Source: NCED01 sp035493955
GTDB taxonomy: Bacteria; Pseudomonadota; Alphaproteobacteria; Caulobacterales; Caulobacteraceae
Reading direction: 5' to 3'
Assembly (NCBI GenBank): GCA_035493955.1
Contig: DATJHI010000028.1
Coordinates: 1 to 47,264, forward strand
Length of the DNA: 47,264 nucleotides
Part shown: one piece after another, positions 32,812 to 43,315 of the stretch
Layout: every line of letters starts with the position of its first letter
Position numbering within the stretch: position 1 is the stretch's first letter
Made by a program: the position numbers and the translations under genes
Notes under the pieces: model-generated
Told to the model about the DNA's origin: nothing
Seen by the model: only the letters and a program-made list of their open reading frames with translations
The model's database searches: none

Positions 32812-33375
32812 ATGGATTCCTCGACCCTCACCATGATCGCGGTCGTCGTGGTCGCCGTGATCGTCATCGGCGCCCTCGCCATGATCACCATGCGCAAGCG
32901 GCGCACGCACGAGTTGCGGTCCCGCTTCGGCCCCGAATACGAGCGGGCGATGGACGACGCCGGCGACCGCCGCCGCGCGGAGCGGGAGTTGCACGAGCGC
33001 GAGAAGCGCGTGTCCAAGTTCGAGATCCGGCCGCTGTCCGCCTCGGAGCGCGACCACTTCATCTCCGCCTGGCGCGTGGTCCAGGCCGAGTTCGTCGACC
33101 AGCCCAAGCAGGCCCTGGCCAAGGCCGACGACTTGCTGACCGACGTGATGCGCGCGCGCGGCTACCCCGTCGAAACCTTCGAGCAGCGGTCCGCCGACCT
33201 GTCCGTCGACCATCCTTCGGTGGTGCAGAACTACCGCGCGGGCCGCGAGATCGCCGTGCGCCACAAGCAGGGCCAGGCCGACACCGAGGACCTGCGCCAG
33301 GCCATGATCCACTTCCGCGCCCTGTTTGATGAACTGATCGGCGATTCCGCCGCCGACGTCCGCCGCCCCGCCTAG
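32812..33375 (+). CDS. membrane-anchored hypothetical protein with charged cytoplasmic domain
   Basis: A 187-residue protein starting at ATG 32812, with GGAGG about 8 bp upstream. One N-terminal transmembrane helix (about 8-26, MIAVVVVAVIVIGALAMITM) is followed by a basic stop-transfer sequence and a charged helical domain. The segment AWRVVQAEFVDQPKQALAKA and the later ADTEDLRQAMIHFRALFDEL are also found, diverged, in the next gene, so the two are related. The gap to that gene is 12 bp. The function is unknown. Confidence 0.72.
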   Translation: MDSSTLTMIAVVVVAVIVIGALAMITMRKRRTHELRSRFGPEYERAMDDAGDRRRAERELHEREKRVSKFEIRPLSASERDHFISAWRVVQAEFVDQPKQALAKADDLLTDVMRARGYPVETFEQRSADLSVDHPSVVQNYRAGREIAVRHKQGQADTEDLRQAMIHFRALFDELIGDSAADVRRPA

Positions 33376-33387
33376 GAGGAGCCCCAC

Positions 33388-33816
33388 ATGCCCGACCCCA
33401 TCTCCATGCCCGACGAGAGCGGCGAACCGACCCTGTCCACCGCCGACCTGGCCCAGGCCGGCCGCGCCCAGGAGCGCGCCTCCGAGGAGCGCGCCATCCA
33501 AGAGCGCCCTGGCGAGGACCGCTCGTTCCAGACCGAACAGGCCGAGGGCGGCCCGCTGTTCCCCGGCGCCGACGCCGAGGCCATGCGGCGCCACTGGACC
33601 GAAATCCAGGCCGCCTTCGTCGACGAGCCCCGCCGCGCGGTCGAACAGGCCGACGGCCTGGTCGCCGAGGCGATCAAGAAGCTGGCCGAGATGTTCACCG
33701 CCGAGCGCGACCGCCTGGAAAGCCAGTGGGACCGCGGCGACGACGTGAACACCGAAGAGCTGCGCCAGGCCCTGCAGCGCTACCGCTCGTTCTTCACCCG
33801 CCTTTTGGCGGTCTGA
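33388..33816 (+). CDS. hypothetical 142-aa soluble paralogue of the preceding protein
   Basis: Starts with ATG after GGAGG (8 bp upstream). The N-terminal 50 residues are acidic and probably disordered. The C-terminal part HWTEIQAAFVDEPRRAVEQA and VNTEELRQALQRYRSFFTRL matches the domain of the upstream membrane protein, but without the membrane helix. The pair probably forms one operon and may interact or work together as membrane-bound and soluble forms. The domain is not one I can name. Confidence 0.72.
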   Translation: MPDPISMPDESGEPTLSTADLAQAGRAQERASEERAIQERPGEDRSFQTEQAEGGPLFPGADAEAMRRHWTEIQAAFVDEPRRAVEQADGLVAEAIKKLAEMFTAERDRLESQWDRGDDVNTEELRQALQRYRSFFTRLLAV

Positions 33817-33988
33817 CGACAGCCCACCGCGGCGCGGCGCCGGCCATGTCCGGCGCCGTCGCCCTATCTCTCATCGCCATCTCCCCCACAACCTTAACCC
33901 TCTGCACGCCTTGCGCGGGTCATCGTGGCGCGCCTATCTAGAAGCCACGCGGACTCCCCGTCCGCATCATTACGATCAAGGCCTTTCC

Positions 33989-34618
33989 ATGCGCGATCAC
34001 CAAGCCACCATGCTCAACCTCGTTCCGATGGTTGTCGAGCAGACCAGCCGCGGCGAGCGCGCCTTCGACATCTTCTCGCGCCTGCTGAAGGAACGGATCA
34101 TCTTCCTGAACGGCCCGGTCGAAGACGGCATGTCCGCCCTCATCTGCGCCCAGCTCCTGTTCCTGGAGTCGGAGAACCCCAAGAAAGAGATCTCGATGTA
34201 CATCAACTCCCCGGGCGGAGTGGTGACCTCGGGCCTCGCGATCTACGACACCATGCAGTACATCAAGTCGCCCGTGACGACGGTGTGCATGGGCATGGCC
34301 GCCTCGATGGGTTCGTTCCTGCTGATGGCCGGCGAGAAGGGCAGCCGCATCGCCCTGCCCAACGCCCGCATCATGGTCCACCAGCCGTCCGGCGGCTTCC
34401 AGGGCCAGGCCTCCGACATCGAGCGCCACGCCCAGGACATCATCAAGACCAAGCGCAAGCTCAACGAGCTCTACTCCAAGCACACCGGCCAGCCGGTTGA
34501 GGAGGTCGAGCGCGTGCTCGACCGCGATCACTTCATGACCTCCGACGAAGCCAAGGCCTGGGGCCTGATCGACCACGTCTACGAGTCGCGCGAAGGCGCG
34601 GAGGCGGAGTCGAAGTAG
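33989..34618 (+). CDS. clpP: ATP-dependent Clp protease proteolytic subunit
   Basis: A 209-residue serine protease subunit forming the tetradecameric ClpP barrel used with ClpX. ATG 33989 gives MRDHQATMLNLVPMVVEQTS, the typical N-terminus. The catalytic triad is visible: S106 (GMAASMGSF), H131 (MVHQPSGG) and D180 (VLDRDHFM). The SPGGVVTSG oxyanion-hole segment is intact. It is followed by a strong intrinsic terminator. In Caulobacter, ClpXP degrades cell-cycle regulators such as CtrA; the same role is likely here by family. Confidence 0.97.
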   Translation: MRDHQATMLNLVPMVVEQTSRGERAFDIFSRLLKERIIFLNGPVEDGMSALICAQLLFLESENPKKEISMYINSPGGVVTSGLAIYDTMQYIKSPVTTVCMGMAASMGSFLLMAGEKGSRIALPNARIMVHQPSGGFQGQASDIERHAQDIIKTKRKLNELYSKHTGQPVEEVERVLDRDHFMTSDEAKAWGLIDHVYESREGAEAESK

Positions 34619-34641
34619 GGTCCTGCCGGCGATCGGCTGAG

Positions 34642-34666
34642 AAGGGCGGCTTCGGCCGCCCTTTTT
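34642..34666 (+). terminator. intrinsic terminator of clpP
   Basis: AAGGGCGGC / GCCGCCCTT with loop TTCG and trailing Ts, 24 bp after the clpP stop. It also lies just beyond the 3' end of the convergent pth2 gene. Confidence 0.9.
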
Positions 34667-34669
34667 GAT

Positions 34670-35029
34670 TCAGCGCACCAGCGGCAGCGCGCCGGTGATC
34701 GGGTCGATGCGTTCGGCCAGGTCCGGGCCGATACCGACGCAGGTCGCCGTGCCGGCCTCGACCACGGTCCTGCCGGCGTCCCGGATCAGCAGGGCCGGCA
34801 GGCCGGCGGCTTCGGCCCTGGCCAAGAGGGCCTGCAACTCGTCCTCCGACGCGCACTGGACCACCACCTTGGGCATGCCCTGCTGCAGCCACAGGGCCTG
34901 GTTCTGGTGCGGGGCCCCGAGCAGGGCGCCGACGGCGGCGTGGGCGACCTGGGCGGCCATCTTGCCGCGCGGCAGGTCCAGGGCGCCGTTGACGACGATC
35001 ACCTGTTTCATCGCCATCTGCGCCTTCAC
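34670..35029 (-). CDS. PTH2-type peptidyl-tRNA hydrolase
   Basis: A protein of about 113-119 residues with the PTH2 fold signature: KQVIVVNGALDLPRGKMAAQ then VAHAAV, followed by LLIRDAGRTVVEAGTATCVG and IGPDLAERIDPITGAL. It would release peptides from stalled peptidyl-tRNA. PTH2 is the archaeal/eukaryotic type, less common than Pth in bacteria. The open frame starts at GTG 35029, which overlaps the cicA stop; ATG 35017 and 35011 are alternatives. Its coupling to cicA and place in the clp cluster are unusual to me. Confidence 0.85.
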   Translation of the reverse strand: MKAQMAMKQVIVVNGALDLPRGKMAAQVAHAAVGALLGAPHQNQALWLQQGMPKVVVQCASEDELQALLARAEAAGLPALLIRDAGRTVVEAGTATCVGIGPDLAERIDPITGALPLVR

Positions 35030-35685
35030 GGCCGGCCCGTGAACACGCGGTAGCCCTTCACCTGCGCCAGTTGCAACATCTCGCGGTCGCCGGCGGTGTC
35101 GCCATAGGCGGCGGCGAGGGTCACGTCGTCGCCGAACGCCTGCTTCAGGCGCGCCACCTTCTCCGGGCCCCGGCAGTTGGGCGTGGCGAAGCGGCCGGTG
35201 ATGCGGTCCTGGTCGTCGAACGCCAGTTGCGTGCCGATCAGCCGCTCGGCCCCGAGGCGCCGGGCGAAGGGCGCCACGAGGGTTTCGGGCGAGGCGGTGA
35301 CGATGACCATCAGCGCGCCCTTGGCCTGCCAGTCGCGCCAGGTCTGCAGCGCGTCCGGCCGGAACATTGCGTGCGCCTTCTCCGCGGCGAAGGCCTCGGC
35401 TTCGCCATCGATCTGCCGGTGGGCCTCGCCCTCCAGAAAAACGGCGGCGGCTGCGGCCTTCAGCCGCCCCCGATCGCGAGTCACTGCATAGACGGCGAGA
35501 TGGGGGAGAAGGCGTGCGAGCCCGACGAAATAACGGAACGGCTCCGCTTTCCAGGCCAGGAAAGCTGTGAAACTGTCATGCGTAGTAAGGGTGCCGTCGA
35601 AATCGAACGCCACGATGCGCCGCCCGTCGACCGATCCCGCAGCGGGGTCCGGCTGGCGATCGGCCTTGTGCGTTCCCATGTTCAT
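35026..35685 (-). CDS. cicA: HAD-IB family phosphatase, CicA-like
   Basis: A 219-residue HAD-superfamily hydrolase: nucleophile motif FDFDGTLTTHDSF, motif II in MVIVTASPE, Lys in the loop GPEKVARLKQAF, and motif IV AAYGDTAGDREML. The IB-type cap is helical. It lies between clpP and clpX, where Caulobacter crescentus has cicA, a phosphotransferase-superfamily gene whose dosage affects growth and shape. The symbol rests on that synteny plus family. Its stop overlaps the pth2 start. The next gene clpX diverges from it. Confidence 0.82.
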   Translation of the reverse strand: MNMGTHKADRQPDPAAGSVDGRRIVAFDFDGTLTTHDSFTAFLAWKAEPFRYFVGLARLLPHLAVYAVTRDRGRLKAAAAAVFLEGEAHRQIDGEAEAFAAEKAHAMFRPDALQTWRDWQAKGALMVIVTASPETLVAPFARRLGAERLIGTQLAFDDQDRITGRFATPNCRGPEKVARLKQAFGDDVTLAAAYGDTAGDREMLQLAQVKGYRVFTGRP

Positions 35686-35861
35686 TGATCCCGGATGTCT
35701 GAACGCGCTTGTGATCGCGGCGACAATCGAGGAATGTCAAGGTTTAGACAACTTGCAGCGCGTACCCTGGGGGGATGGAGACCATCCAGGATTCGGTTGG
35801 GAGCCTGTCTAGAGCGTGGCGGAGCGCCCTCGGGCGCCCTGCTTGAGAGTAGGAAGCGACC

Positions 35862-37133
35862 ATGACCAAAGCCGCGAGCGGCGATTCCAAGTCCACCCTG
35901 TACTGCTCCTTCTGCGGGAAGAGCCAGCACGAGGTGCGCAAGCTCATCGCCGGTCCGACCGTCTTCATCTGCGACGAGTGCGTCGAGCTCTGCATGGACA
36001 TCATCCGTGAGGAGCACAAGATCGCCTTCGTCAAGTCGAAGGACGGCGTGCCCACGCCCAAGGAGATCTGCGAGGTCCTCGACGACTACGTGATCGGGCA
36101 GTCGCACGCCAAGAAGGTGCTCTCGGTCGCGGTGCACAACCACTACAAGCGCCTGAACCACGCCCAGAAGAACAACGACGTCGAGCTGGCCAAGTCCAAC
36201 ATCCTGCTGCTGGGCCCCACCGGCTCGGGCAAGACCCTGCTGGCCCAGACCCTCGCGCGCATCATCGACGTGCCCTTCACCATGGCCGACGCCACGACGC
36301 TCACCGAGGCGGGCTATGTGGGTGAAGACGTCGAGAACATCATCCTCAAGCTCCTGCAGGCGGCCGACTACAACGTCGAGCGGGCGCAGCGCGGCATCGT
36401 CTACATCGACGAGGTCGACAAGATCAGCCGCAAGTCCGACAACCCCTCGATCACCCGCGACGTGTCGGGCGAGGGCGTGCAGCAGGCCCTGCTGAAGATC
36501 ATGGAAGGCACCGTGGCCTCCGTGCCGCCCCAGGGCGGGCGCAAGCATCCGCAGCAGGAGTTCCTGCAGGTCGACACCACCAACATCCTGTTCATCTGCG
36601 GCGGCGCCTTCGCCGGCCTCGACAAGATCATCAGCCAGCGCGGCGCCGGCACGTCGATCGGCTTCGGCGCCACGGTCAAGGATCCGGACGAGCGGCGCAC
36701 GGGCGAGGTGCTGCGCGCCGTCGAGCCCGACGACCTGCTGCGCTTCGGCCTGATCCCGGAGTTCATCGGCCGCCTGCCGGTGATCGCCACCCTGGAGGAC
36801 CTCGACGAGGAAGCCCTGGTCAAGATCCTGACCGAGCCGAAGAACGCCCTGGTCAAGCAGTACCAGCGCCTGTTCGACATGGAGAACGTCGGCCTCACCT
36901 TCACCGACGACGCCCTGCATTCGGTCGCCCGCAAGGCCATCGCCCGCAAGACCGGCGCGCGCGGCCTGCGCTCGATCCTGGAAGGCATCCTGCTCGAGAC
37001 CATGTTCGAGCTGCCGACCTACCAGGGCGTGGAAGAAGTGGTGGTCAACGGCGAGGTCATCGAAGGTCGCGCCCAGCCTCTGCTCATCTATGCCGAGCGT
37101 CGCGGCGACAAGGGCCCGGCCCAGGCCAGCTGA
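35862..37133 (+). CDS. clpX: ClpX, ATP-dependent unfoldase of ClpXP
   Basis: A 423-residue AAA+ unfoldase. The N-terminal zinc-binding domain has C15, C18, C37 and C40 (YCSFCGK, FICDECVELC). Walker A is LLGPTGSGKT, Walker B is VYIDEVDKI, the pore loop is AGYVGEDV, and sensor 2 lies in KTGARGLRS. The IGF loop that docks ClpP is in SIGFGA. It is full length. It lies downstream of divergent cicA and ends at an intrinsic terminator. Confidence 0.98.
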   Translation: MTKAASGDSKSTLYCSFCGKSQHEVRKLIAGPTVFICDECVELCMDIIREEHKIAFVKSKDGVPTPKEICEVLDDYVIGQSHAKKVLSVAVHNHYKRLNHAQKNNDVELAKSNILLLGPTGSGKTLLAQTLARIIDVPFTMADATTLTEAGYVGEDVENIILKLLQAADYNVERAQRGIVYIDEVDKISRKSDNPSITRDVSGEGVQQALLKIMEGTVASVPPQGGRKHPQQEFLQVDTTNILFICGGAFAGLDKIISQRGAGTSIGFGATVKDPDERRTGEVLRAVEPDDLLRFGLIPEFIGRLPVIATLEDLDEEALVKILTEPKNALVKQYQRLFDMENVGLTFTDDALHSVARKAIARKTGARGLRSILEGILLETMFELPTYQGVEEVVVNGEVIEGRAQPLLIYAERRGDKGPAQAS

Positions 37134-37166
37134 ACGGCTGATCTCGCCTTCGTGAATCTAGCGGAG

Positions 37167-37189
37167 CCCCGGCTTCGGCCGGGGTTTTT
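37167..37189 (+). terminator. intrinsic terminator of clpX
   Basis: CCCCGGC / GCCGGGG with loop TTCG followed by five Ts, 33 bp after the clpX stop. This separates clpX from lon transcription. Confidence 0.92.
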
Positions 37190-37414
37190 GCTTAGGCCCT
37201 CCTGGCCAGTCACTCTGGCCGGCGACCATCCGCCTCAGCCAATTCCTGGGGATCGAACGTCCGCGCCGCTTGCGCGTTTGCAAACGCGCGCCACATTAGT
37301 CAGCGAATGGCCGTCCAACTGGGCGGGTCCAGGCGGACTTCCGGCGTTCGTTGCGTCGGACAAGCCGTCGGGGCGGGCCAGCGCAAGCCAATGCGCGGCC
37401 CTATGGAGTGCATC

Positions 37415-39811
<2,397 letters not shown>

Positions 39812-39832
39812 TTACCCTTATACAGGGTAAGA

Positions 39833-39870
39833 AAATGCGCGGCGGGGGAGTTTCCCCCGCCGCTTGCATT
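39833..39870 (+). terminator. terminator of lon
   Basis: GCGGCGGGGGA / TCCCCCGCCGC with loop GTT (39839-39863), extended by AAATGC / GCATTT outside. It lies about 25 bp after the lon stop and upstream of the HU gene. Confidence 0.8.
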
Positions 39871-39906
39871 TGACGCGCGCATTTCAATCCCGTCATATCC
39901 GTAACC

Positions 39907-39928
39907 CGACCGGCGCAAAGACCGGTCG
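39907..39928 (+). promoter_or_regulatory. inverted repeat in the HU gene leader
   Basis: CGACCGG and CCGGTCG are perfect arms around CGCAAAGA, ending 17 bp before the hup start codon. It could fold in the mRNA leader and affect translation, or bind a regulator. Confidence 0.45.
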
Positions 39929-39945
39929 TGCAAAGGGGTGGAAAC

Positions 39946-40218
39946 ATGACGAAGGCCGAACTCGTGGCCGCGATCGCGCAGAAGACAGGACTGAAGCAGG
40001 CCCAGGCCAAGGACGCCCTGGACGCCATGCTGGGTTCGGTGACCGAAAGCCTCAAGGCCGGCGACGAAGTGCGCCTCGTGGGCTTTGGCAGCTTTACGCC
40101 GGTGGATCGCCCCGCGGGCATGGCCCGCAACCCCCGCACCGGCGCCGCGGTGAAGCGGCCCGCGTCCAAGACCGCCCGCTTCCGCGTGGGCGATTCGCTG
40201 AAGGCCGCGCTGAACTAG
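39946..40218 (+). CDS. hupB: DNA-binding protein HU
   Basis: A 90-residue nucleoid protein from ATG 39946: MTKAELVAAIAQKTGLKQAQ helical N-terminus, then VRLVGFGSFTP and the DNA-binding arm RPAGMARNPRTGAAVKRPAS. It binds and bends DNA. The lon-hup order is common in proteobacteria. Ribosome-binding site AGGGGTGG is upstream. It is followed by a GC-rich hairpin with a T-run. Confidence 0.95.
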   Translation: MTKAELVAAIAQKTGLKQAQAKDALDAMLGSVTESLKAGDEVRLVGFGSFTPVDRPAGMARNPRTGAAVKRPASKTARFRVGDSLKAALN

Positions 40219-40245
40219 CGATTCGAGTCCGGCGAGACCGGGGAG

Positions 40246-40275
40246 GGGCGGGCGCTGCCGCGGCCGCCCTTTTTT
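40246..40275 (+). terminator. intrinsic terminator of the HU gene
   Basis: GGGCGG and CCGCCC arms are followed by six Ts, about 30 bp downstream of the hup stop and before tRNA-Val. Confidence 0.75.
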
Positions 40276-40312
40276 CATGCCCGCAACGTATGGGGCGGCA
40301 TGGGCTGGCGAA

Positions 40313-40389
40313 TGGTGGGCGGCGAGGGGATCGAACCCCCGACCTCCTGGGTGTAAACCAGGCGCTCTGACCAGCTGAGCTAGCCGCCC
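40313..40389 (-). tRNA. tRNA-Val(UAC)
   Basis: A 77-nt tRNA on the minus strand: acceptor GGGCGGC, D-arm with CAGCTGGTCAGAG, anticodon stem CCTGG/CCAGG with loop TTTACAC (anticodon TAC), T-loop TTCGATC, and encoded CCA at 40313-40315. It is complete. Confidence 0.96.
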
Positions 40390-40434
40390 GTCGGCACGGT
40401 TCTAGCAGAACCAGCGCCCCGCGACGCTAGTCCT

Positions 40435-40899
40435 TCAGCCGGGCTTGCGCCGCAGGCCGTCGATCAGCGCCCACAGGAACAGCAGCAGGCTGGCCGCCAT
40501 CAGGAGGGCGCCCGCCGCGGCGACGGCGTTCCAGACCTCGAAGGCCTGCGCCGGGGCGTCGCCGCCTCCCGGCGGCTCGCCCCACAGCAAGGCGAACTGG
40601 GGCGCTTTGGTCAGCGCTGCGCCGGCCGCCATCACCGCGAGCTGAACCCAGCCGAGCTTGACCCTGAGACGCACTGGGAAGACGGGCGTCACGCCGAGGT
40701 AGAGCGCGCCGAACAGGCCGAACGCGGCCGGCAGGACGAGGCTCCAGTTGCGGTGGACCACCACATAGGCGGTGTCCGAACCGGGCAGGGCCGGGGACGG
40801 GAGCTGAGTCGCCCCGTCGGCCAGCAGCAGCAGCACCGCCCCCGCGAACCAGGCGATCGCCAGCCGCAGGTTCGCCTGGCCGGGCCCGGGCTGGGTCAA
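40435..40899 (-). CDS. four-helix membrane protein resembling part of cytochrome oxidase subunit I
   Basis: A 154-residue integral membrane protein with about four helices. The segment DTAYVVVHRNWSLVLPAAFG then LFGALYLGVTP resembles the helix X region of haem-copper oxidase subunit I (YVVAHFHYVL), but only the first of the haem-binding His positions is kept, so it is unlikely to be a functional oxidase core. The start is TTG 40899, overlapping the thioesterase stop (TTGA), so the two are translationally coupled. The function is unknown; a truncated oxidase-derived membrane protein is possible. Confidence 0.6.
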   Translation of the reverse strand: MTQPGPGQANLRLAIAWFAGAVLLLLADGATQLPSPALPGSDTAYVVVHRNWSLVLPAAFGLFGALYLGVTPVFPVRLRVKLGWVQLAVMAAGAALTKAPQFALLWGEPPGGGDAPAQAFEVWNAVAAAGALLMAASLLLFLWALIDGLRRKPG

Positions 40900-41291
40900 G
40901 CGGTCACCGGCCGCGGCCGGCGCTCGTTGTCGATGGCGACGTAGACGAACACGCCCTTGGTCACCTGATGCGCCTCCGAGGCGTCGCGTCGGCGCCGCCA
41001 GGCCTCCACCGCCACGCGGATCGAGGTGCGGCCCACGGCCAGGATCTCGGCGAACAGGCTGACCTCGTCGCCCACCGACACCGGGTTGAGGAAGGTGATT
41101 TCGCTCACCGCCACGGTGGCGCAGCGCCCCTTGGCCAGGTCGAAGGCCAGGGTGGCGCCGGCCAGGTCCATCTGGCTCATCAGCCAGCCGCCGAAGATGT
41201 CGCCCTCGGGATTGGTGTCGGCCGGCATGGCGATGGTGCGGATCACCGGCGCGGTGGCGGGGCAGGTGGGCGACGGGTAGGGTTCGGCCAT
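40896..41291 (-). CDS. acyl-CoA thioesterase (YciA-type hotdog fold)
   Basis: A 131-residue single hotdog-domain protein from ATG 41291 (MAEPYPSP). The conserved segment MPADTNPEGDIFGGWLMSQM carries the catalytic Asp in NPEGD and the hydration-loop Gly-Gly. CATVAVSEITFLNPVSVGDE matches the second half of the family. It hydrolyses acyl-CoA esters; the substrate is not predictable. The frame stays open upstream but non-homologous. It is coupled to the downstream membrane-protein gene. Confidence 0.88.
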   Translation of the reverse strand: MAEPYPSPTCPATAPVIRTIAMPADTNPEGDIFGGWLMSQMDLAGATLAFDLAKGRCATVAVSEITFLNPVSVGDEVSLFAEILAVGRTSIRVAVEAWRRRRDASEAHQVTKGVFVYVAIDNERRPRPVTA

Positions 41292-41465
41292 GCGTGGACT
41301 CCGGATTCGTCCGCCACAGGTAGCATGAGCCGAGGTGCGCCGCTTCGCCTCAACGGCAATCTGTGGAAAGGGCCTGTTTCGTGTTGACAGCCCCGCCCGC
41401 CTCAACCTATCTCACGCGCCTCGATTGATCCGGCCCCCGGGAGTATTCTTCCGAACCGGTCAGAT

Positions 41466-41542
<77 letters not shown>

Positions 41543-41718
41543 TTCCTTCCCGAAAATCACCCAAGGTCGGCCGCCCGCCAGCGCGCAGCCGGACCCGTTC
41601 GGCCGTCTAGCGTGTTGAACCCTCAACAAAAGCCTCGCATCCGACGCAAAACCGTCTATGCCCCTTGGAACCCGCGCGGCCCAGGGCTAGAAAGCCGCGA
41701 TTCCGCACCGAGGCTTAG

Positions 41719-42096
41719 ATGAACGCCTTCCTCCTGCAGTACCTGCCGATCGTGATCTTCCTGGGGATCGGCGCCGTGATCGGCGTCGCCTTCCTGGTGG
41801 CCGCGGCGGTCCTGGCCCCCAACGCGCCCGACCCCGAGAAGCTCTCGGCCTACGAGTGCGGCTTCAACGCCTTCGACGACGCCCGCATGAAGTTCGACGT
41901 GCGCTTTTACCTGGTGTCGATCCTGTTCATCGTCTTCGACCTGGAAGTGGCGCTGCTGTTTCCCTGGGCCGTGAGCCTGATGAAGCTGCCGCACGGCGAT
42001 CAGGTCGTCGCCTTCGGCACGGGCGTGCTTTTCCTGATCGATGTGACGATCGGCTATGTCTATGTGTGGAAGAGGGGAGCCCTGGAATGGGAATAG
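41719..42096 (+). CDS. nuoA: NADH-quinone oxidoreductase subunit A
   Basis: A 125-residue membrane subunit of complex I with three helices and the family signature YECGFNAFDDARMKFDVRFY then LVSILFIVFDLE. It is first in the nuo operon; the 176 bp upstream between tRNA-Asp and nuoA presumably hold the promoter, though none is obvious. It overlaps nuoB by 10 bp. Confidence 0.96.
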   Translation: MNAFLLQYLPIVIFLGIGAVIGVAFLVAAAVLAPNAPDPEKLSAYECGFNAFDDARMKFDVRFYLVSILFIVFDLEVALLFPWAVSLMKLPHGDQVVAFGTGVLFLIDVTIGYVYVWKRGALEWE

Positions 42097-42644
42097 TTCC
42101 CGCTGGAAGCGCCGGCCGTTCGTCGGTCGAAGGCTATGATCCCAAGCTGCATGATCCGTTCTTCGACGGCCTCACCGACCAGCTGGCCGACAAGGGCTTC
42201 ATCGTCGCCGCCGCCGACGACCTGATCACCTGGGCCCGCACGGGCTCGCTGATGTGGATGACCTTCGGCCTGGCCTGCTGCGCCGTGGAGATGATGCACG
42301 CCGCCATGCCGCGCTACGACGTCGAGCGCTTTGGCTTCGCGCCGCGCGCGTCGCCGCGGCAGTCCGACGTGATGATCGTCGCCGGCACCCTGACCAACAA
42401 GATGGCCCCGGCCCTGCGCAAGGTCTACGACCAGATGCCCGAGCCGCGCTACGTCATCTCCATGGGCAGCTGCGCCAACGGCGGCGGCTACTACCACTAC
42501 AGCTACAGCGTCGTGCGCGGCTGCGACCGCATCGTGCCGGTCGACATCTACGTCCCGGGCTGCCCGCCCACCGCCGAGGCTCTGGTCTACGGCATCCTGC
42601 AGCTGCAGAAGAAGATCCGCCGCACGGGGACCATCGAGCGATGA
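42087..42644 (+). CDS. nuoB: NADH-quinone oxidoreductase subunit B
   Basis: A 185-residue peripheral-arm subunit that holds cluster N2 next to the quinone site. Ligands are visible as tandem Cys in FGLACCAVEMM, Cys in GSCANGGG and Cys in VPGCPPT. ATG 42087 overlaps the nuoA end. Its stop overlaps the nuoC start (ATGA). Confidence 0.97.
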   Translation: MGIVPAGSAGRSSVEGYDPKLHDPFFDGLTDQLADKGFIVAAADDLITWARTGSLMWMTFGLACCAVEMMHAAMPRYDVERFGFAPRASPRQSDVMIVAGTLTNKMAPALRKVYDQMPEPRYVISMGSCANGGGYYHYSYSVVRGCDRIVPVDIYVPGCPPTAEALVYGILQLQKKIRRTGTIER

Positions 42645-43315
42645 CCGACGCCGCTCCTCCCGCCACCACCGAAGACGCTCCGGTGGCCCTGCCGCCGCTG
42701 GTCCAGCTGGGCCAGGCGATCCAGGCCCGGTCCGACGGCGCCGTCTACGGCTTCAAGGTCGAGTACGGCGAGCTGACCCTGATGGTCCTGCGCGAGCGCA
42801 TCTGCGAGGTGCTGACCCACCTGCGCGACGATCCGGACTGCCGCTTCCACCAACTGGTGGACATCTGCGGCGCCGACTATCCCGAGCGCGCCCGCCGCTT
42901 CGACGTGGTCTACCACCTGCTGTCGATGACCCGGAACCACCGCATCCGGGTGAAGGTGCAGACCGACGAGGACACGCCGGTGCACACCGCCGCCCACGTG
43001 TTCCCCGCCGCCGACTGGTTCGAGCGCGAGGCGTTCGACATGTACGGCATCTTCTTCGAGGGCCACCCGGACCTGCGCCGCATCCTGACCGACTACGGCT
43101 TCCACGGCTATCCGCTGCGGAAGGACTTCCCGATGACCGGGTACGTCGAGGTGCGCTACGACGACGAGCTGAAGCGGGTGGTCTACGAGCCGGTCAAGCT
43201 GACCCAGGAATTCCGTCAGTTCGACTTCCTGTCGCCGTGGGAGGGCGCCCGCGCGGCCCTGCCGGGGACCGGCTACCACTACACGCTGCCTGGCGACGAG
43301 AAGGCGACCAAGTAA
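42641..43315 (+). CDS. nuoC: NADH-quinone oxidoreductase subunit C
   Basis: A 224-residue 30-kDa subunit with the signature WFEREAFDMYGIFFEGHPDL and LTDYGFHGYPLRKDFP. ATG 42641 overlaps nuoB; the TAA stop overlaps the nuoD start (TAATG). An N-terminal 25-residue Ala/Pro-rich leader precedes the conserved part. In the peripheral arm it pairs with NuoD. Confidence 0.97.
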   Translation: MTDAAPPATTEDAPVALPPLVQLGQAIQARSDGAVYGFKVEYGELTLMVLRERICEVLTHLRDDPDCRFHQLVDICGADYPERARRFDVVYHLLSMTRNHRIRVKVQTDEDTPVHTAAHVFPAADWFEREAFDMYGIFFEGHPDLRRILTDYGFHGYPLRKDFPMTGYVEVRYDDELKRVVYEPVKLTQEFRQFDFLSPWEGARAALPGTGYHYTLPGDEKATK

